Positions 1-6,770 of a stretch of 11,862 bases of DNA are shown here, one piece after another (position 1 is the stretch's first letter; each line of letters opens with the position of its first letter). Under the pieces are notes generated by a model. The model was given only the letters and a program-made list of their open reading frames with translations, ran no database searches and had not been told where the DNA came from. Source of the DNA: Deltaproteobacteria bacterium (GTDB lineage Bacteria > Desulfobacterota > Binatia > UBA9968); assembly GCA_016183075.1 (NCBI GenBank), contig JACPFH010000254.1, forward strand, positions 1 to 11,862, in the 5' to 3' direction. Position numbers and translations under genes: made by a program.

Positions 1-986
1 CCCGACGCAATAAAAAGGATATGGTCGGTTTTCACCATCCCGTACTTCGTGTTGACCGTGGAGCCCTCGACGATCGGCAAAAGATCCCGTTGCACCCCTT
101 CGCGCGAGACATCGGGACCGTGGGTGGACTCGCGTCCCGCGATCTTGTCGATCTCGTCGACAAAGACAATCCCCGACTGCTCCACCCGGCGCGCCGCCTC
201 GGACACTACCTTGTCCATGTCCACGAGCTTGCTCGCCTCTTCCTGGGTCAGAATCTCCAACGCCTCGGGAATCTTTACGGTCCTTTTTTTCGATCGCTTG
301 GGAAGCAGATTGGAAAACATCTCTTTCAGATTGAACTCCATGCCCTCCATGCCCGGCGGGGTCAGGACCTCAATCATGGGCATCATGCTCTGGGTAATCT
401 CGATATCCACAAAACGGTCATCCAGCCGCCCCTCCCGAAGCATCCGCTTAAGTTTCTCCCGCGTACCTTGACTCTTAACGACCTCCTCGGCGGAGGCCTC
501 CGGTCTGCCTGCTTGGAGGGAGGGAAGCAAGAGGTCTAGAATCCTTTCCTCCGCGGCCTCTCGTGCCCTGATTTCGACCTTCTGTTTCTCTTCCTCTTTT
601 ACCATATTGATGGCCAGATCCATGAGATCGCGGATGATGCTTTCAACATCGCGGCCGACGTAGCCGACCTCGGTGAACTTGGATGCCTCCACCTTGATAA
701 ACGGCGCCTGGGCCAATTTCGCCAGCCGGCGGGAGATCTCGGTCTTTCCCACGCCGGTCGGACCGATCATGATGATATTTTTTGGCGCGATTTCCTCCCT
801 GAGCTCTTCGGGAACCAGTTGGCGCCGCCAGCGGTTGCGTAGCGCAATCGCCACGGCTCGCTTGGCCTCCTTTTGTCCCACGATGTACCGATCCAACTCC
901 GATACGATCTCACGCGGGGTCATCACGGGGGCCGGCAACGCGGCGGATTCTCGTTCGACCAGCTCTTGTCTCTTGGGGTCCTTCAT
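1..986 (-). CDS. hslU: HslU (ClpY) ATPase subunit of the HslVU protease, 3' end cut by the window edge
   Basis: This is the AAA+ unfoldase that feeds substrates into the HslV peptidase in the cytoplasm. Read from the ATG at 986 it is open for 328 codons. Visible parts are the family N-terminus TPREIVSELDRYIVGQ (from residue 23), Walker A GPTGVGKT (75-82), the pore-loop motif EVGYVGRDVE, an intermediate domain rich in charged helices with TPPGMEGMEFNLKEMF, Walker B VFVDEIDK (about 273-280) and the sensor-1 start HILFIASG at the edge. Family members are about 440-460 aa, so roughly 120-130 C-terminal residues, including sensor 2, lie outside. The start is uncertain: ATG 986 gives a 21-residue extension before the usual start MTPREI at ATG 923, and neither has a close Shine-Dalgarno. 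It lies 62 bp downstream of hslV, in the same operon. No frameshift was seen. Confidence 0.96.
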   Translation of the reverse strand, partial: MKDPKRQELVERESAALPAPVMTPREIVSELDRYIVGQKEAKRAVAIALRNRWRRQLVPEELREEIAPKNIIMIGPTGVGKTEISRRLAKLAQAPFIKVEASKFTEVGYVGRDVESIIRDLMDLAINMVKEEEKQKVEIRAREAAEERILDLLLPSLQAGRPEASAEEVVKSQGTREKLKRMLREGRLDDRFVDIEITQSMMPMIEVLTPPGMEGMEFNLKEMFSNLLPKRSKKRTVKIPEALEILTQEEASKLVDMDKVVSEAARRVEQSGIVFVDEIDKIAGRESTHGPDVSREGVQRDLLPIVEGSTVNTKYGMVKTDHILFIAS

Positions 987-997
987 AATCAGGCACT

Positions 998-1045
998 AGG
1001 CAACAGGCTCCACTTTCTATTGCCTGTTGCCTTATGCCTATTGCC
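998..1045 (-). repeat. hslV-hslU spacer: four tandem heptamers and an 11-bp inverted repeat
   Basis: Read on the minus strand, 1045-1018 is four head-to-tail heptamers: GGCAATA, GGCATAA, GGCAACA, GGCAATA. In addition, 998-1008 (aggcaacaggc on plus) is the exact reverse complement of 1022-1032, with a 13-nt loop. The mRNA between hslV and hslU can therefore form a perfect 11-bp stem. There is no following U-run, so this is more likely an RNA-stability or translation element, or a repeat-family remnant, than a simple terminator. Confidence 0.75.
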
Positions 1046-1048
1046 TCC

Positions 1049-1579
1049 TCACGGTAGCTCCTCAACAGTCAACTGCTCGTTAGTAAAAACGCATATCGCC
1101 GCGGCAGCGCGCATCGCCTCTTCCGCGATCGTGCGCGCGTCCAACTGGGTGTGCTTCACCAAGACCCGGGCCGCAGCCAGGGCATAGTTGCCGCCGGAGC
1201 CGATGGCGATGATCCCATCGTCGGGCTCGATCACGTCCCCGGCGCCCGAAATCACGAGCGAGCATTCCGGATCCGCCACGACCAAGAGGGCATCGAGCCG
1301 CCGCAAGACGCGATCGGTTCGCCAATCCTTGGCCATCTCAACCGCCGCGCGCTTCAGGTTGCCGCTGAACTGCTCGAGCTTCGCCTCGAACTTCTCAAAA
1401 AGGGTCAACGCATCGGCCGTCGCCCCGGCAAAACCCGCGACCACCCGGTCGTGGTAGAGCCTGCGCACCTTACGGGCGGAGTGCTTGAGAACCGTCTGGC
1501 CCAGGCTCACCTGTCCGTCCCCGATCACCACGACCTTTCCCCCGTGGCGGACAGCAAGTATGGTTGTTCCGCGTAACAC
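1049..1579 (-). CDS. hslV: HslV (ClpQ) threonine peptidase of the HslVU protease
   Basis: This is the proteasome-beta-like peptidase that forms a double hexamer capped by HslU. I start it at GTG 1579, giving 176 aa beginning MLRGTTILAVRHGGKV. Removal of the short MLRG leader would expose Thr5 as the catalytic N-terminal threonine, as in HslV proteins with x-G-TTI starts. GDGQVSLGQTV, LKHSARKVRRLY, AGFAGATADALTLFE, AKDWRTDRVLRRL and IGSGGNYALAAARVL are family signatures. Length matches the usual 170-180 aa. A GGAG sits a few bases before the GTG. The frame stays open upstream to 1684, but those residues come from low-complexity spacer and would overlap xerC, so I reject the longer form. It lies between xerC and hslU, the standard order for this operon. 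Confidence 0.96.
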   Translation of the reverse strand: MLRGTTILAVRHGGKVVVIGDGQVSLGQTVLKHSARKVRRLYHDRVVAGFAGATADALTLFEKFEAKLEQFSGNLKRAAVEMAKDWRTDRVLRRLDALLVVADPECSLVISGAGDVIEPDDGIIAIGSGGNYALAAARVLVKHTQLDARTIAEEAMRAAAAICVFTNEQLTVEELP

Positions 1580-1580
1580 C

Positions 1581-1637
1581 GTCTCCGCGTCCCCGTCTCC
1601 CCGTTTCCCCGAATCGGTGAGGCGGAGAATCGGGGAA
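1581..1637 (-). repeat. xerC-hslV spacer: degenerate G-rich tandem repeat plus inverted repeat
   Basis: On plus, 1581-1610 consists of imperfect units GTCTCCGC, GTCCCC, GTCTCCCC and GTTTCCCC. On the minus (coding) strand these read as repeated GGGGAGAC-type units, and the last of them supplies the GGAG used as the hslV ribosome binding site. 1605-1612 (ttccccga) is the exact reverse complement of 1630-1637 (tcggggaa). The whole 76-bp spacer is therefore repeat-like rather than unique sequence. Confidence 0.6.
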
Positions 1638-1655
1638 TGGGAGATTGCCTCCTGT

Positions 1656-2567
1656 TTACGTCGCACGCGGGTGAGCCTTATCATAAACCGCCGTGAGCTG
1701 ATCCAGATTCACGTGGGTGTAGCGCTGTGTCGTTGAAAGACTGCTATGCCCCAACAGCTCCTGGATGGCGCGCAGGTCGGCGCCGCCGTTTAAAAGATGC
1801 GTCGCGAAGCTGTGGCGCAACCCATGCGGTCCCATTCGGACCGGGATCCCCGCAGCCCGCAGATGCCTCTCCACAATCCTGGCCACGCTTCGCACGGTAA
1901 TTCTCAAGCCCCGATGGTTAAGAAAGACCGCCGCTCCCCCCTTGGCCGCGCGACCGGGCTTTCCGGGCTGCTCGACCCGGTAAGCCTCGAGAGCCTTCAG
2001 GGCGACCTCTCCGACGGGCACAATCCTTTCCTTGGCGCCCTTACCCAGGACTCTAAGAATACCAAGGTTAAAGTCAACATCTTCCCAATCGAGCCCGACC
2101 AGCTCGCTCACGCGCACTCCCGTCGAGTACAAGACCTCCAGGATCGCCCGATCCCGAAGCCCCAGGACTCCCGGTCGTTGAACACCGCCGAGCAAACGAA
2201 ACGCATCGTCAACCGAAAGAAAGACCGGCAAGGGTTTCTCCTGCTTCGGAGTGGCAAAGCCAAATAGGGGGTTGCGCGCCAGGTGCTTTTCCTCGACGAG
2301 GTAGCGAAAGAACCCCTTGAGAGCGGCGACCTTTCTCGCCAGGGAGCTTTTTCTGCGCGCTTTCGCTAGTGTCCCCAGATACGCCCGCACGACGTGGCGG
2401 TCAATCGCCTGAAGGTCTGTTTTCTTTTCCCCATCCTGGCAGAGGCCTTCATCAAGCAAGTAACCATGGAACTGCCTAAGGTCGCTCAAATACCCTCGGA
2501 GCGTATGTGGTGAGCAGTTGCGTTGGCTGCGCAGGTACTCGCCGTACCCGGCGATCAGATCATCCAC
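1656..2567 (-). CDS. xerC: Tyrosine recombinase XerC
   Basis: This is a site-specific recombinase of 303 aa, the usual length for XerC/XerD, which resolves chromosome dimers at dif with a partner Xer protein. It has an N-terminal SAM-like core-binding domain (about 1-95) and a C-terminal catalytic domain. Catalytic residues are visible: R152 in STGVRVSELVGL, K176 in LGKGAKERIVP, H248 and R251 in HGLRHSFATHLL, H274 in LLGHSSLSTTQRY and the nucleophile Y283. The start is GTG 2567 with AAGG five bases upstream. It is first in the xerC-hslV-hslU operon, an arrangement known from codV-clpQ-clpY in Bacillus and from several Gram-negative groups. That context, plus the single full-length housekeeping form, argues for XerC rather than a phage or integron integrase. 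XerC versus XerD rests on synteny. Confidence 0.93.
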   Translation of the reverse strand: MDDLIAGYGEYLRSQRNCSPHTLRGYLSDLRQFHGYLLDEGLCQDGEKKTDLQAIDRHVVRAYLGTLAKARRKSSLARKVAALKGFFRYLVEEKHLARNPLFGFATPKQEKPLPVFLSVDDAFRLLGGVQRPGVLGLRDRAILEVLYSTGVRVSELVGLDWEDVDFNLGILRVLGKGAKERIVPVGEVALKALEAYRVEQPGKPGRAAKGGAAVFLNHRGLRITVRSVARIVERHLRAAGIPVRMGPHGLRHSFATHLLNGGADLRAIQELLGHSSLSTTQRYTHVNLDQLTAVYDKAHPRAT

Positions 2568-2588
2568 GTTAACCTTGCCTTTTCTTTT

Positions 2589-2616
2589 AACATAACACGC
2601 CTTCGGTAAACAACAA
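2589..2616 (-). promoter_or_regulatory. Candidate sigma70-type promoter for xerC-hslVU
   Basis: In the AT-rich 69-bp gap between the toxin stop and the xerC start, the minus strand shows TTGTTG (2616-2611), a 16-bp spacer and TATGTT (2594-2589). The transcript would start about 15 bases before the xerC GTG. The -35 match is only 3 of 6, so this is tentative. Confidence 0.28.
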
Positions 2617-2636
2617 AATTGGTTCTAAAAAAGCGT

Positions 2637-3047
2637 TTAGACGTTCCACCTGCGGCAGAAAGCAGCGGCGGCGACGATAGGGATTCCTTCAAACACCTTC
2701 AAACGCAGGAGGTGCTCGTCTCCCGAGATTACGGCATTCGCGCGAGCCTCTGCGGCGGCTTCCAGAACACGGTTGTCCGGCGGGTCTGCGCTGATCACGT
2801 GAACCGACCTTCTGGGGAAAACAAGCCTCTCGGGTCCATGAAGCCACTTAAGAATCTCGGGCAGATCTGGATGTTGGGCAATGACTCGCAGCTTCGGATA
2901 GGTGAGGACCCTAGTGAGTTCTTCGAGAAGTTGTGGACTCGTGAAGAGGGAAAACCTGCCCGCGCGGCAGGCAAGGAGAATACGCGCCGGCGCTCCCTCC
3001 CATCCTATCGCGGACACGAGCGCGTTGGTGTCAAGAACGACTTTCAA
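2637..3047 (-). CDS. PIN-domain toxin (putative ribonuclease, COG1569-like)
   Basis: This 136-aa PIN-fold protein is probably a metal-dependent RNase toxin. The four acidic positions expected of the fold are visible: D6 in VVLDTNALVSAI, E42/E43 in LLEELTRVL, D91 in DPPDNRVLEAA and D110 in ISGDEHLL. The start is TTG 3047; no later start keeps the first active-site aspartate. The TTG overlaps the antitoxin stop as TTGA, so translation is probably coupled, with the antitoxin made first. It belongs to the putative-toxin PIN family often paired with antitoxins of Phd/YefM or other types. Nothing looks truncated and all key residues are present, so it is probably active. The RNA target cannot be read from sequence. 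Confidence 0.9.
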   Translation of the reverse strand: MKVVLDTNALVSAIGWEGAPARILLACRAGRFSLFTSPQLLEELTRVLTYPKLRVIAQHPDLPEILKWLHGPERLVFPRRSVHVISADPPDNRVLEAAAEARANAVISGDEHLLRLKVFEGIPIVAAAAFCRRWNV

Positions 3048-3322
3048 GACCGGCGGACTTTGCGGATCGCCTCCTTGACCGCTCTGGGCTTAAGCCCGGC
3101 ACAGGCCACCGCCTTGTGAATCCGGCTAAGGGCATCCTGAAAGCGCTTTTGCGCTGCCTCTGTCTCCTGCAACCGTAGGCGCTCATACTCTTCGTAGCTC
3201 AAGAGCACTGCCCGTTCCGAATTATGGCGGGCAATGATGACCGGCTGCTTGCCAGAGGCCACTTCTACCACTAGCTGCCCGAGTTTCTTCCTCGCCTCCT
3301 CAACTTGCAGAATCTTTTCCAT
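3044..3322 (-). CDS. Phd/YefM-family antitoxin
   Basis: This 92-aa protein is likely the DNA-binding antitoxin of the PIN toxin that follows. The N-terminal half carries the Phd/YefM pattern: a short strand ILQVEEARKKLGQLVVEV, then GKQPVIIARHNSERAVLLSYEEYERL, in which strand-turn-strand and YEEYE are typical. The C-terminal part (about 52-92) is a charged helix region that would fold on, and neutralise, the toxin. The ATG at 3322 has AAGGA seven bases upstream. The final TGA overlaps the toxin's TTG start. Proteins of this family repress their own operon by binding palindromes near the promoter, and suitable palindromes lie just upstream. Confidence 0.9.
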   Translation of the reverse strand: MEKILQVEEARKKLGQLVVEVASGKQPVIIARHNSERAVLLSYEEYERLRLQETEAAQKRFQDALSRIHKAVACAGLKPRAVKEAIRKVRRS

Positions 3323-3328
3323 AAGATT

Positions 3329-3375
3329 TTCCTTAAGGAACTCCTACAGTAATTTCCGACCTAAGTCAAGGTCGG
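3329..3375 (-). promoter_or_regulatory. Candidate promoter and operator of the toxin-antitoxin operon
   Basis: On the minus strand, TTGACT (3369-3364) and TAGGAG (3346-3341) are 17 bp apart; the -35 is good and the -10 weak. 3329-3340 is a perfect 12-bp palindrome, TTCCTTAAGGAA, immediately downstream of the -10. It also contains the antitoxin Shine-Dalgarno. A second inverted repeat, 3356-3362 (ccgacct) and 3369-3375 (aggtcgg), has the -35 largely in its 6-nt loop. Two palindromes covering a promoter are what an autoregulating Phd/YefM-type antitoxin would need, but binding is inferred. Confidence 0.45.
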
Positions 3376-3510
3376 TCACTGGATGACTCTGACCCATTTT
3401 CCCCTATGCCTCAAGTCCTTTGGCCCGCTGAACCCCGTCTTCCTCAGGTCGATACTCCTTCTTTTCCTGAAAAAAACCTGCTAGGAATTTCTGCATAAGG
3501 TTCAATTCCA

Positions 3511-4269
3511 GTGCAGAATGAAGAGCGAGTCACATTCCTCAACAATCGCGGGCAGGCGCTCGTCGGAATTCTACACCATCCAGACAACGGGGAAGCCTCC
3601 ACAGCCGCGATACTGTGTCATGGAATGGAATCTAACAAGGAGAGCGAAAAGCTCGTCGCTTTGAGCCAGGCACTGGCGAAAAGAGGCATTCTGACCTTGC
3701 GTTTCGATTTTGCCTACGCCGGAGAATCAAGTGGAAAGTTCGAGGACATTACCTACAGCGGCGAGGTGGAGGACCTCAGAGCCGCGTACGATTTCATCCA
3801 ACGATTGTCGGCAGAAAAGATCGCCATTCTCGGTTCGAGTATGGGGGGCACCGTCGCGCTCCTTTTCGCGGCTGAGGAAAAACGCGTCGCCGCGCTGGCA
3901 ACCATTGCCGCGCCACTCCATCCGGAGAAGATCACAGAAGCCATTCTGAGCCGAGAAGAAGTCCAACAATGGCGCAGGGAGGGATTCCTCCACTATCACG
4001 GGCGGCGGATCAATATGTCGCTGCTCGAGGACATTGAGAGGCTTGACGTTGCGGGCGCCGTGAAAAAGATCGTTTGCCCCGTACTGCTCCTGCACGGAGA
4101 CCGCGACGACACGGTGCCCGTCGCCGAAGCCAACGAGATCTATGACTGTCTTGTAGGTTCGAAGCGGCTCGTCGTTTTGAGCGGGGCTGATCACCGGCTG
4201 TCCGACCCGTCGCATCTGGAACGGGCGCTGGAGGAAGCCGTGGATTGGCTTTCGCAACACTTAGGGTAA
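3511..4269 (+). CDS. Alpha/beta hydrolase (esterase/acylaminopeptidase-like)
   Basis: This 252-aa single-domain serine hydrolase has no signal peptide, so it is predicted to be cytoplasmic. The catalytic triad can be assigned: nucleophile S110 in GSSMGG (nucleophile elbow), acid D199 in LLHGDRDDTVP and H228 in GADHRL. The oxyanion-side motif ILCHGMESNKES (34-45) and LRFDFAYAGESSGKFED (63-79) match the family of small hydrolases related to Serine aminopeptidase S33 / COG1073. The cap is short (about 137-180). The start is GTG 3511; an AAGG lies 11 bases upstream and no better start was seen. It is followed 7 bp later by a lipoprotein gene, so the two are probably cotranscribed. The substrate cannot be deduced; an ester, thioester or amide is possible. 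Confidence 0.87.
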   Translation: MQNEERVTFLNNRGQALVGILHHPDNGEASTAAILCHGMESNKESEKLVALSQALAKRGILTLRFDFAYAGESSGKFEDITYSGEVEDLRAAYDFIQRLSAEKIAILGSSMGGTVALLFAAEEKRVAALATIAAPLHPEKITEAILSREEVQQWRREGFLHYHGRRINMSLLEDIERLDVAGAVKKIVCPVLLLHGDRDDTVPVAEANEIYDCLVGSKRLVVLSGADHRLSDPSHLERALEEAVDWLSQHLG

Positions 4270-4276
4270 GCTCTCG

Positions 4277-4687
4277 ATGAAAAGCTTTCTTGCCGGTCTC
4301 GCTCTCGCATGTTGCGCCACCACCGTCCTCGTGAGCGGCTGCCGAAGAGATCTCGGAACGGCGCAGGGGGTAGCAGAAGAATTTGTCGATCAACACTACG
4401 TGCACATCGATCTCCAAAGCGCCAAACGGTACACGGTCGGGCTCGCCCGAGAAAAGATCAATGAGGAACTCAGACTGACGGCCGGCCAGCCGATCGACGC
4501 CTCAACGCGCAAACCCAAGATCCACTACCGCCTGGTGGAAAAGAAAGAAAGCCCGAGCCGAGCCTCGTTTCTCTACGAAGGGACGATCCGCGCCGAAGAC
4601 GCCCCCGAGTTTACCCGCCGCTGGTTAGTCCTGGCGCGAAAGGAAGGAGATCATTGGCGGGTGTCGAACTTCACGGAATACGACTGA
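4277..4687 (+). CDS. Small predicted lipoprotein of unknown function
   Basis: This is a 136-aa exported protein. Its N-terminus has K2, a hydrophobic stretch and the lipobox LVSGC with C22 as the expected lipidated residue; the following RRD does not give a strong inner-membrane retention signal. The mature part (about 25-136) starts with a helix AEEFVDQHYVHIDLQSAKRY. It then alternates strand-like segments and ends with WLVLARKEGDHWRVSNFTEYD, resembling the small NTF2-like/DUF4878 lipoproteins whose last strands read GxWKVxxF. That likeness is by eye only. It begins 7 bp after the hydrolase stop and ends 28 bp before the convergent MFS remnant. Its role is unknown. Confidence 0.75.
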   Translation: MKSFLAGLALACCATTVLVSGCRRDLGTAQGVAEEFVDQHYVHIDLQSAKRYTVGLAREKINEELRLTAGQPIDASTRKPKIHYRLVEKKESPSRASFLYEGTIRAEDAPEFTRRWLVLARKEGDHWRVSNFTEYD

Positions 4688-4715
4688 CTGGATTTTCCGA
4701 AAAGGAAGGTTGCAT

Positions 4716-5967
4716 TCAGACCCGGACTGTCCCGCTGATCGCCGGGCTCACCTGAGGTTGTCGGCGCGGGGCCGGGATGCTCAGCGCCAAGCATGCCGCA
4801 ATCATGGCCATCAACCCGCCCGCCAAAAAAGCAAAATGATATTGGCCCAGCCAGACGCGGATCACCCCAGCGCCCGTCGCCATCAGAGCCGCTCCAAGCT
4901 GATGCGAAAGAAAAATCCAGCCGTAGATACTCCCGACAGAGCGTTTGCCGAAAGTATCGGACGTTATGGCAATCGTGGGCGCGACCGTAGCAAACCAGTC
5001 CAGCCCGTAGATCACGGCAAAAACAAAGAGGCCGGAAAAGTCGGTTACGAACGGCAAGATAAATAGAGAAAGACCACGCAACGCATAGACAAGCGCCAGC
5101 CACTTTTTTGGCGACACCCGGTCAATCACCCACCCCGAGAGCGTCGTGCCGACGATGGCGGTGACCCGATCCTCGTCGATCAGCTTCTTGGCGGCGAGGA
5201 CCGCCTTCGTCTCGTCGCTGGCGTCGTCGTAGATGACGATCCGGAGCGGGTGGGCCTTGCCGTCGGGGAACTCGCTCGGAGGCGTCCGACGCTCCTGCCG
5301 GCCGAGCCGGATCATGCATTTGAGCTGAGCCATAAGGAACCAACCCGACGTCGCTCGGATCATCACGCATCAACAATGCGACCAGCGGGATGATCCCGAG
5401 AGCCACGAACAAAAGAAGAAGAGAGCCTCCGCGCCACCCGACCGTCACAATCACGGTCATCATAAGGGGAAGAAAGATGAGCTGACCCGTTGAGTTGGCA
5501 CTATTGAGGAAACCCAGCACGAGGCCGCGCCGCGCGACAAACCAGCGATTGGCAACCGTCGCTGAAAGCACGGAAGCGGTTCCCCCGGCCCCCAGACCCA
5601 CGATCGCTCCCCAGAGAAGAACGAGGTGCCAGTATTCCTGCATGACGGTTGTCAAGCCGACACCGACAGCCATCACCCCCAGGCTTCCCACCATGACACT
5701 CCGAGGACCAAAGCGATCGAGAAGCCAGCCGCTAATGGGCGCCGCAAGACCGTAAAGAAAGAGGTTGACGCTAACGGCGAAGGCGATCGCCGCCCGGCTC
5801 CAGCCGAACTCTGTCTCTAAGGGATAGATAAAGACCGTAGGAGCGGACCGAATGCCAGCACCGACCAAGCTCGTGAGAAAGCTAAGCGCTACCGCCACCC
5901 AGCCGTAGAAGAACGGCACCGCAAGGGGAAGCCGGACCTTTGAAGTCACCTCTGCAGAAGTTTCCAC
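4716..5967 (-). pseudogene. Broken MFS transporter (OFA/monocarboxylate-like) with replaced centre
   Basis: This is a 12-TM major facilitator in two reading frames. The N-terminal half (GTG 5967 to about 5326, about 213 aa) has six hydrophobic segments, FFYGWVAVALSF, the loop 2-3 motif SGWLLDRFGPRS and the end of TM6, then DDPSDVGLVPYG. From there the frame reads into a charged tail and stops at 5122. The C-terminal half resumes in another frame at about 5147 with SGWVIDRVSPKK, LVYALRGLSLFIL, and IYGWIFLSHQLGAAL, and ends at 4716. That motif set is typical of the oxalate/formate-antiporter-like MFS group. The two halves total about 350 residues against about 400-430 for the family, so TM7 and part of TM8 are missing. 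They are replaced by foreign-looking DNA (see next entry). No full transporter can be made as the sequence stands. Confidence 0.82.
5148..5325 (-). other. GC-rich patch encoding a fragment of a LivK-like ABC substrate-binding protein
   Basis: Inside the MFS gene, 5261-5148 translates (in the frame of the MFS C-terminal half) to GKAHPLRIVIYDDASDET followed by KAVLAAKKLIDEDRVTAIVG. This is the signature of the first lobe of branched-chain amino acid/amide-type periplasmic binding proteins (Peripla_BP_6, LivK). It has nothing to do with an MFS. By hand count 5161-5310 is about 70% G+C, against 50% at 5041-5100 and 58% at 5401-5460. In the clear segment nearly every third codon base is G or C. 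The left join falls near GTTLSG, which would suit both proteins, so microhomology is possible. It is either a natural patch or a metagenome-assembly chimera. Confidence 0.75.
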
Positions 5968-6025
5968 CGTGTTTAGATACCTCGATTTGGTGAAAATTAC
6001 AAACCCACAACTCGAGAACGCGTAG

Positions 6026-6054
6026 TTGACGCGTCTGAGTAAGACTGATAAAGG
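6026..6054 (+). promoter_or_regulatory. Weak candidate promoter upstream of the methyltransferase gene
   Basis: TTGACG (6026-6031) is followed after 17 bp by TAAAGG (6049-6054). The -35 is good and the -10 poor. The palindromic hexamer ACGCGT occurs twice, at 6018-6023 and 6029-6034, exactly 11 bp apart (one helical turn), the second copy overlapping the -35. This lies in the 140-bp divergent region between the MFS remnant and the methyltransferase; I see nothing else there. Confidence 0.25.
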
Positions 6055-6107
6055 ATTCGTCGTTTCGCAGGAAGTGCTCTATTATCCATCTTTACATCAC
6101 ATCAGCC

Positions 6108-6680
6108 ATGAAGTCTCTTTGGATCGTTTCCTACTTGGCCGCGGCGCTAGGCCTTTATCACCAACCGGTTTGGACCCTGGAGGAGATTCCATTTGTCCCC
6201 ACGCCTATTGAGGTGATTGATCGAATGCTGGAGCTGGCCGAGGTCAACGAAAAAGACACGGTCTACGACTTGGGAAGCGGAGACGGACGCATCGTTGTTC
6301 GGGCAGCAAAGAAGTACGGGGCTAGAGCCGTGGGAATTGAGATGGACCCTGAATTAGTGGAGCTCTCGCGTCAAAAGGCAAGAGAGGAAGGGGTAAGTCA
6401 TTTAGTGGAGTTTCGACAGGAGGACGCTCTTAAGGTCGATGTCTCACCGGCCACGGTGGTCACCCTCTACATGCTTCCCTGGTTCAACGAGAAGATTCGT
6501 CCCGTTCTGCTGCGGCACTTAAGGCCGGGAGCGCGCGTGGTCTCCCATGACTTCGGCATCGAAGGCTGGCCGCCTACCGAGGTCGTGGAGCTTGAAAAAA
6601 TCGAAGTTATGCCCGGAGGCCGCAAGCACCGCCACAGGCTTCTCCTGTGGCGAATCGAAGGGAACTCAGGATTGCCTTAG
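6108..6680 (+). CDS. Class I SAM-dependent methyltransferase with an apparent signal peptide
   Basis: This is a 190-aa Rossmann-fold methyltransferase. Motif I is VYDLGSGDGRIV (52-63), the acidic end of strand beta2 is E78 in AVGIEMDPELV, and ED at 105-106 follows the next strand. VVTLYMLPWFNEKIRPVLL (117-135) and GARVVSHDF (141-149) are shared with a group of small bacterial proteins related to the ATPSC-KMT/FAM173 lysine methyltransferases, which carry the same PxPxEVxxxMLxLAxV lead-in. The N-terminus (1-22) has K2 and a hydrophobic run, LWIVSYLAAALGLY, which looks like a signal peptide or membrane anchor. That is odd for an enzyme needing cytoplasmic SAM. The start is ATG 6108. The substrate is unknown; a protein lysine is possible but not shown. 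Confidence 0.85.
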   Translation: MKSLWIVSYLAAALGLYHQPVWTLEEIPFVPTPIEVIDRMLELAEVNEKDTVYDLGSGDGRIVVRAAKKYGARAVGIEMDPELVELSRQKAREEGVSHLVEFRQEDALKVDVSPATVVTLYMLPWFNEKIRPVLLRHLRPGARVVSHDFGIEGWPPTEVVELEKIEVMPGGRKHRHRLLLWRIEGNSGLP

Positions 6681-6693
6681 CACCGGTACCTGC

Positions 6694-6722
6694 TTGAATG
6701 AACGTCAGGCTGGAAGTATGAT
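6694..6722 (+). promoter_or_regulatory. Good sigma70-type promoter for the heptad-repeat protein
   Basis: TTGAAT (6694-6699), a 17-bp spacer and TATGAT (6717-6722) match the -35/-10 consensus at 4 and 5 of 6 bases. The expected start of transcription near 6729 leaves a leader of about 42 nt containing a strong AAAGGAG ribosome binding site seven bases before ATG 6771. It is the best promoter match I noticed in the window and implies the gene is transcribed separately from the methyltransferase. Confidence 0.5.
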
Positions 6723-6770
6723 TGGTTTAGCTAACCTCGCATAAACGAGAAAAAACGAAAGGAGAAGTGT

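Noticed and set aside
21..539. Long plus-strand open frames across the hslU region
   Set aside because: They are antisense to a well-conserved hslU frame with Walker A and B motifs and have no homology I recognise.
998..1045. Heptamer array as a CRISPR
   Set aside because: Units are contiguous 7-mers without spacers, and no cas genes are present.
1580..1684. Extended hslV starting near 1684
   Set aside because: The extra residues are translated low-complexity spacer repeats, would overlap xerC and would bury the catalytic threonine; GTG 1579 has a ribosome site and gives the family length.
1656..2567. Tyrosine recombinase as a sign of an integrated element
   Set aside because: It is in the standard xerC-hslV-hslU operon, has typical Xer length and no attachment repeats or phage genes nearby.
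4688..4715. Bidirectional terminator between the lipoprotein gene and the MFS remnant
   Set aside because: Only a weak ttttc/gaaaa pairing is present, too short to call.
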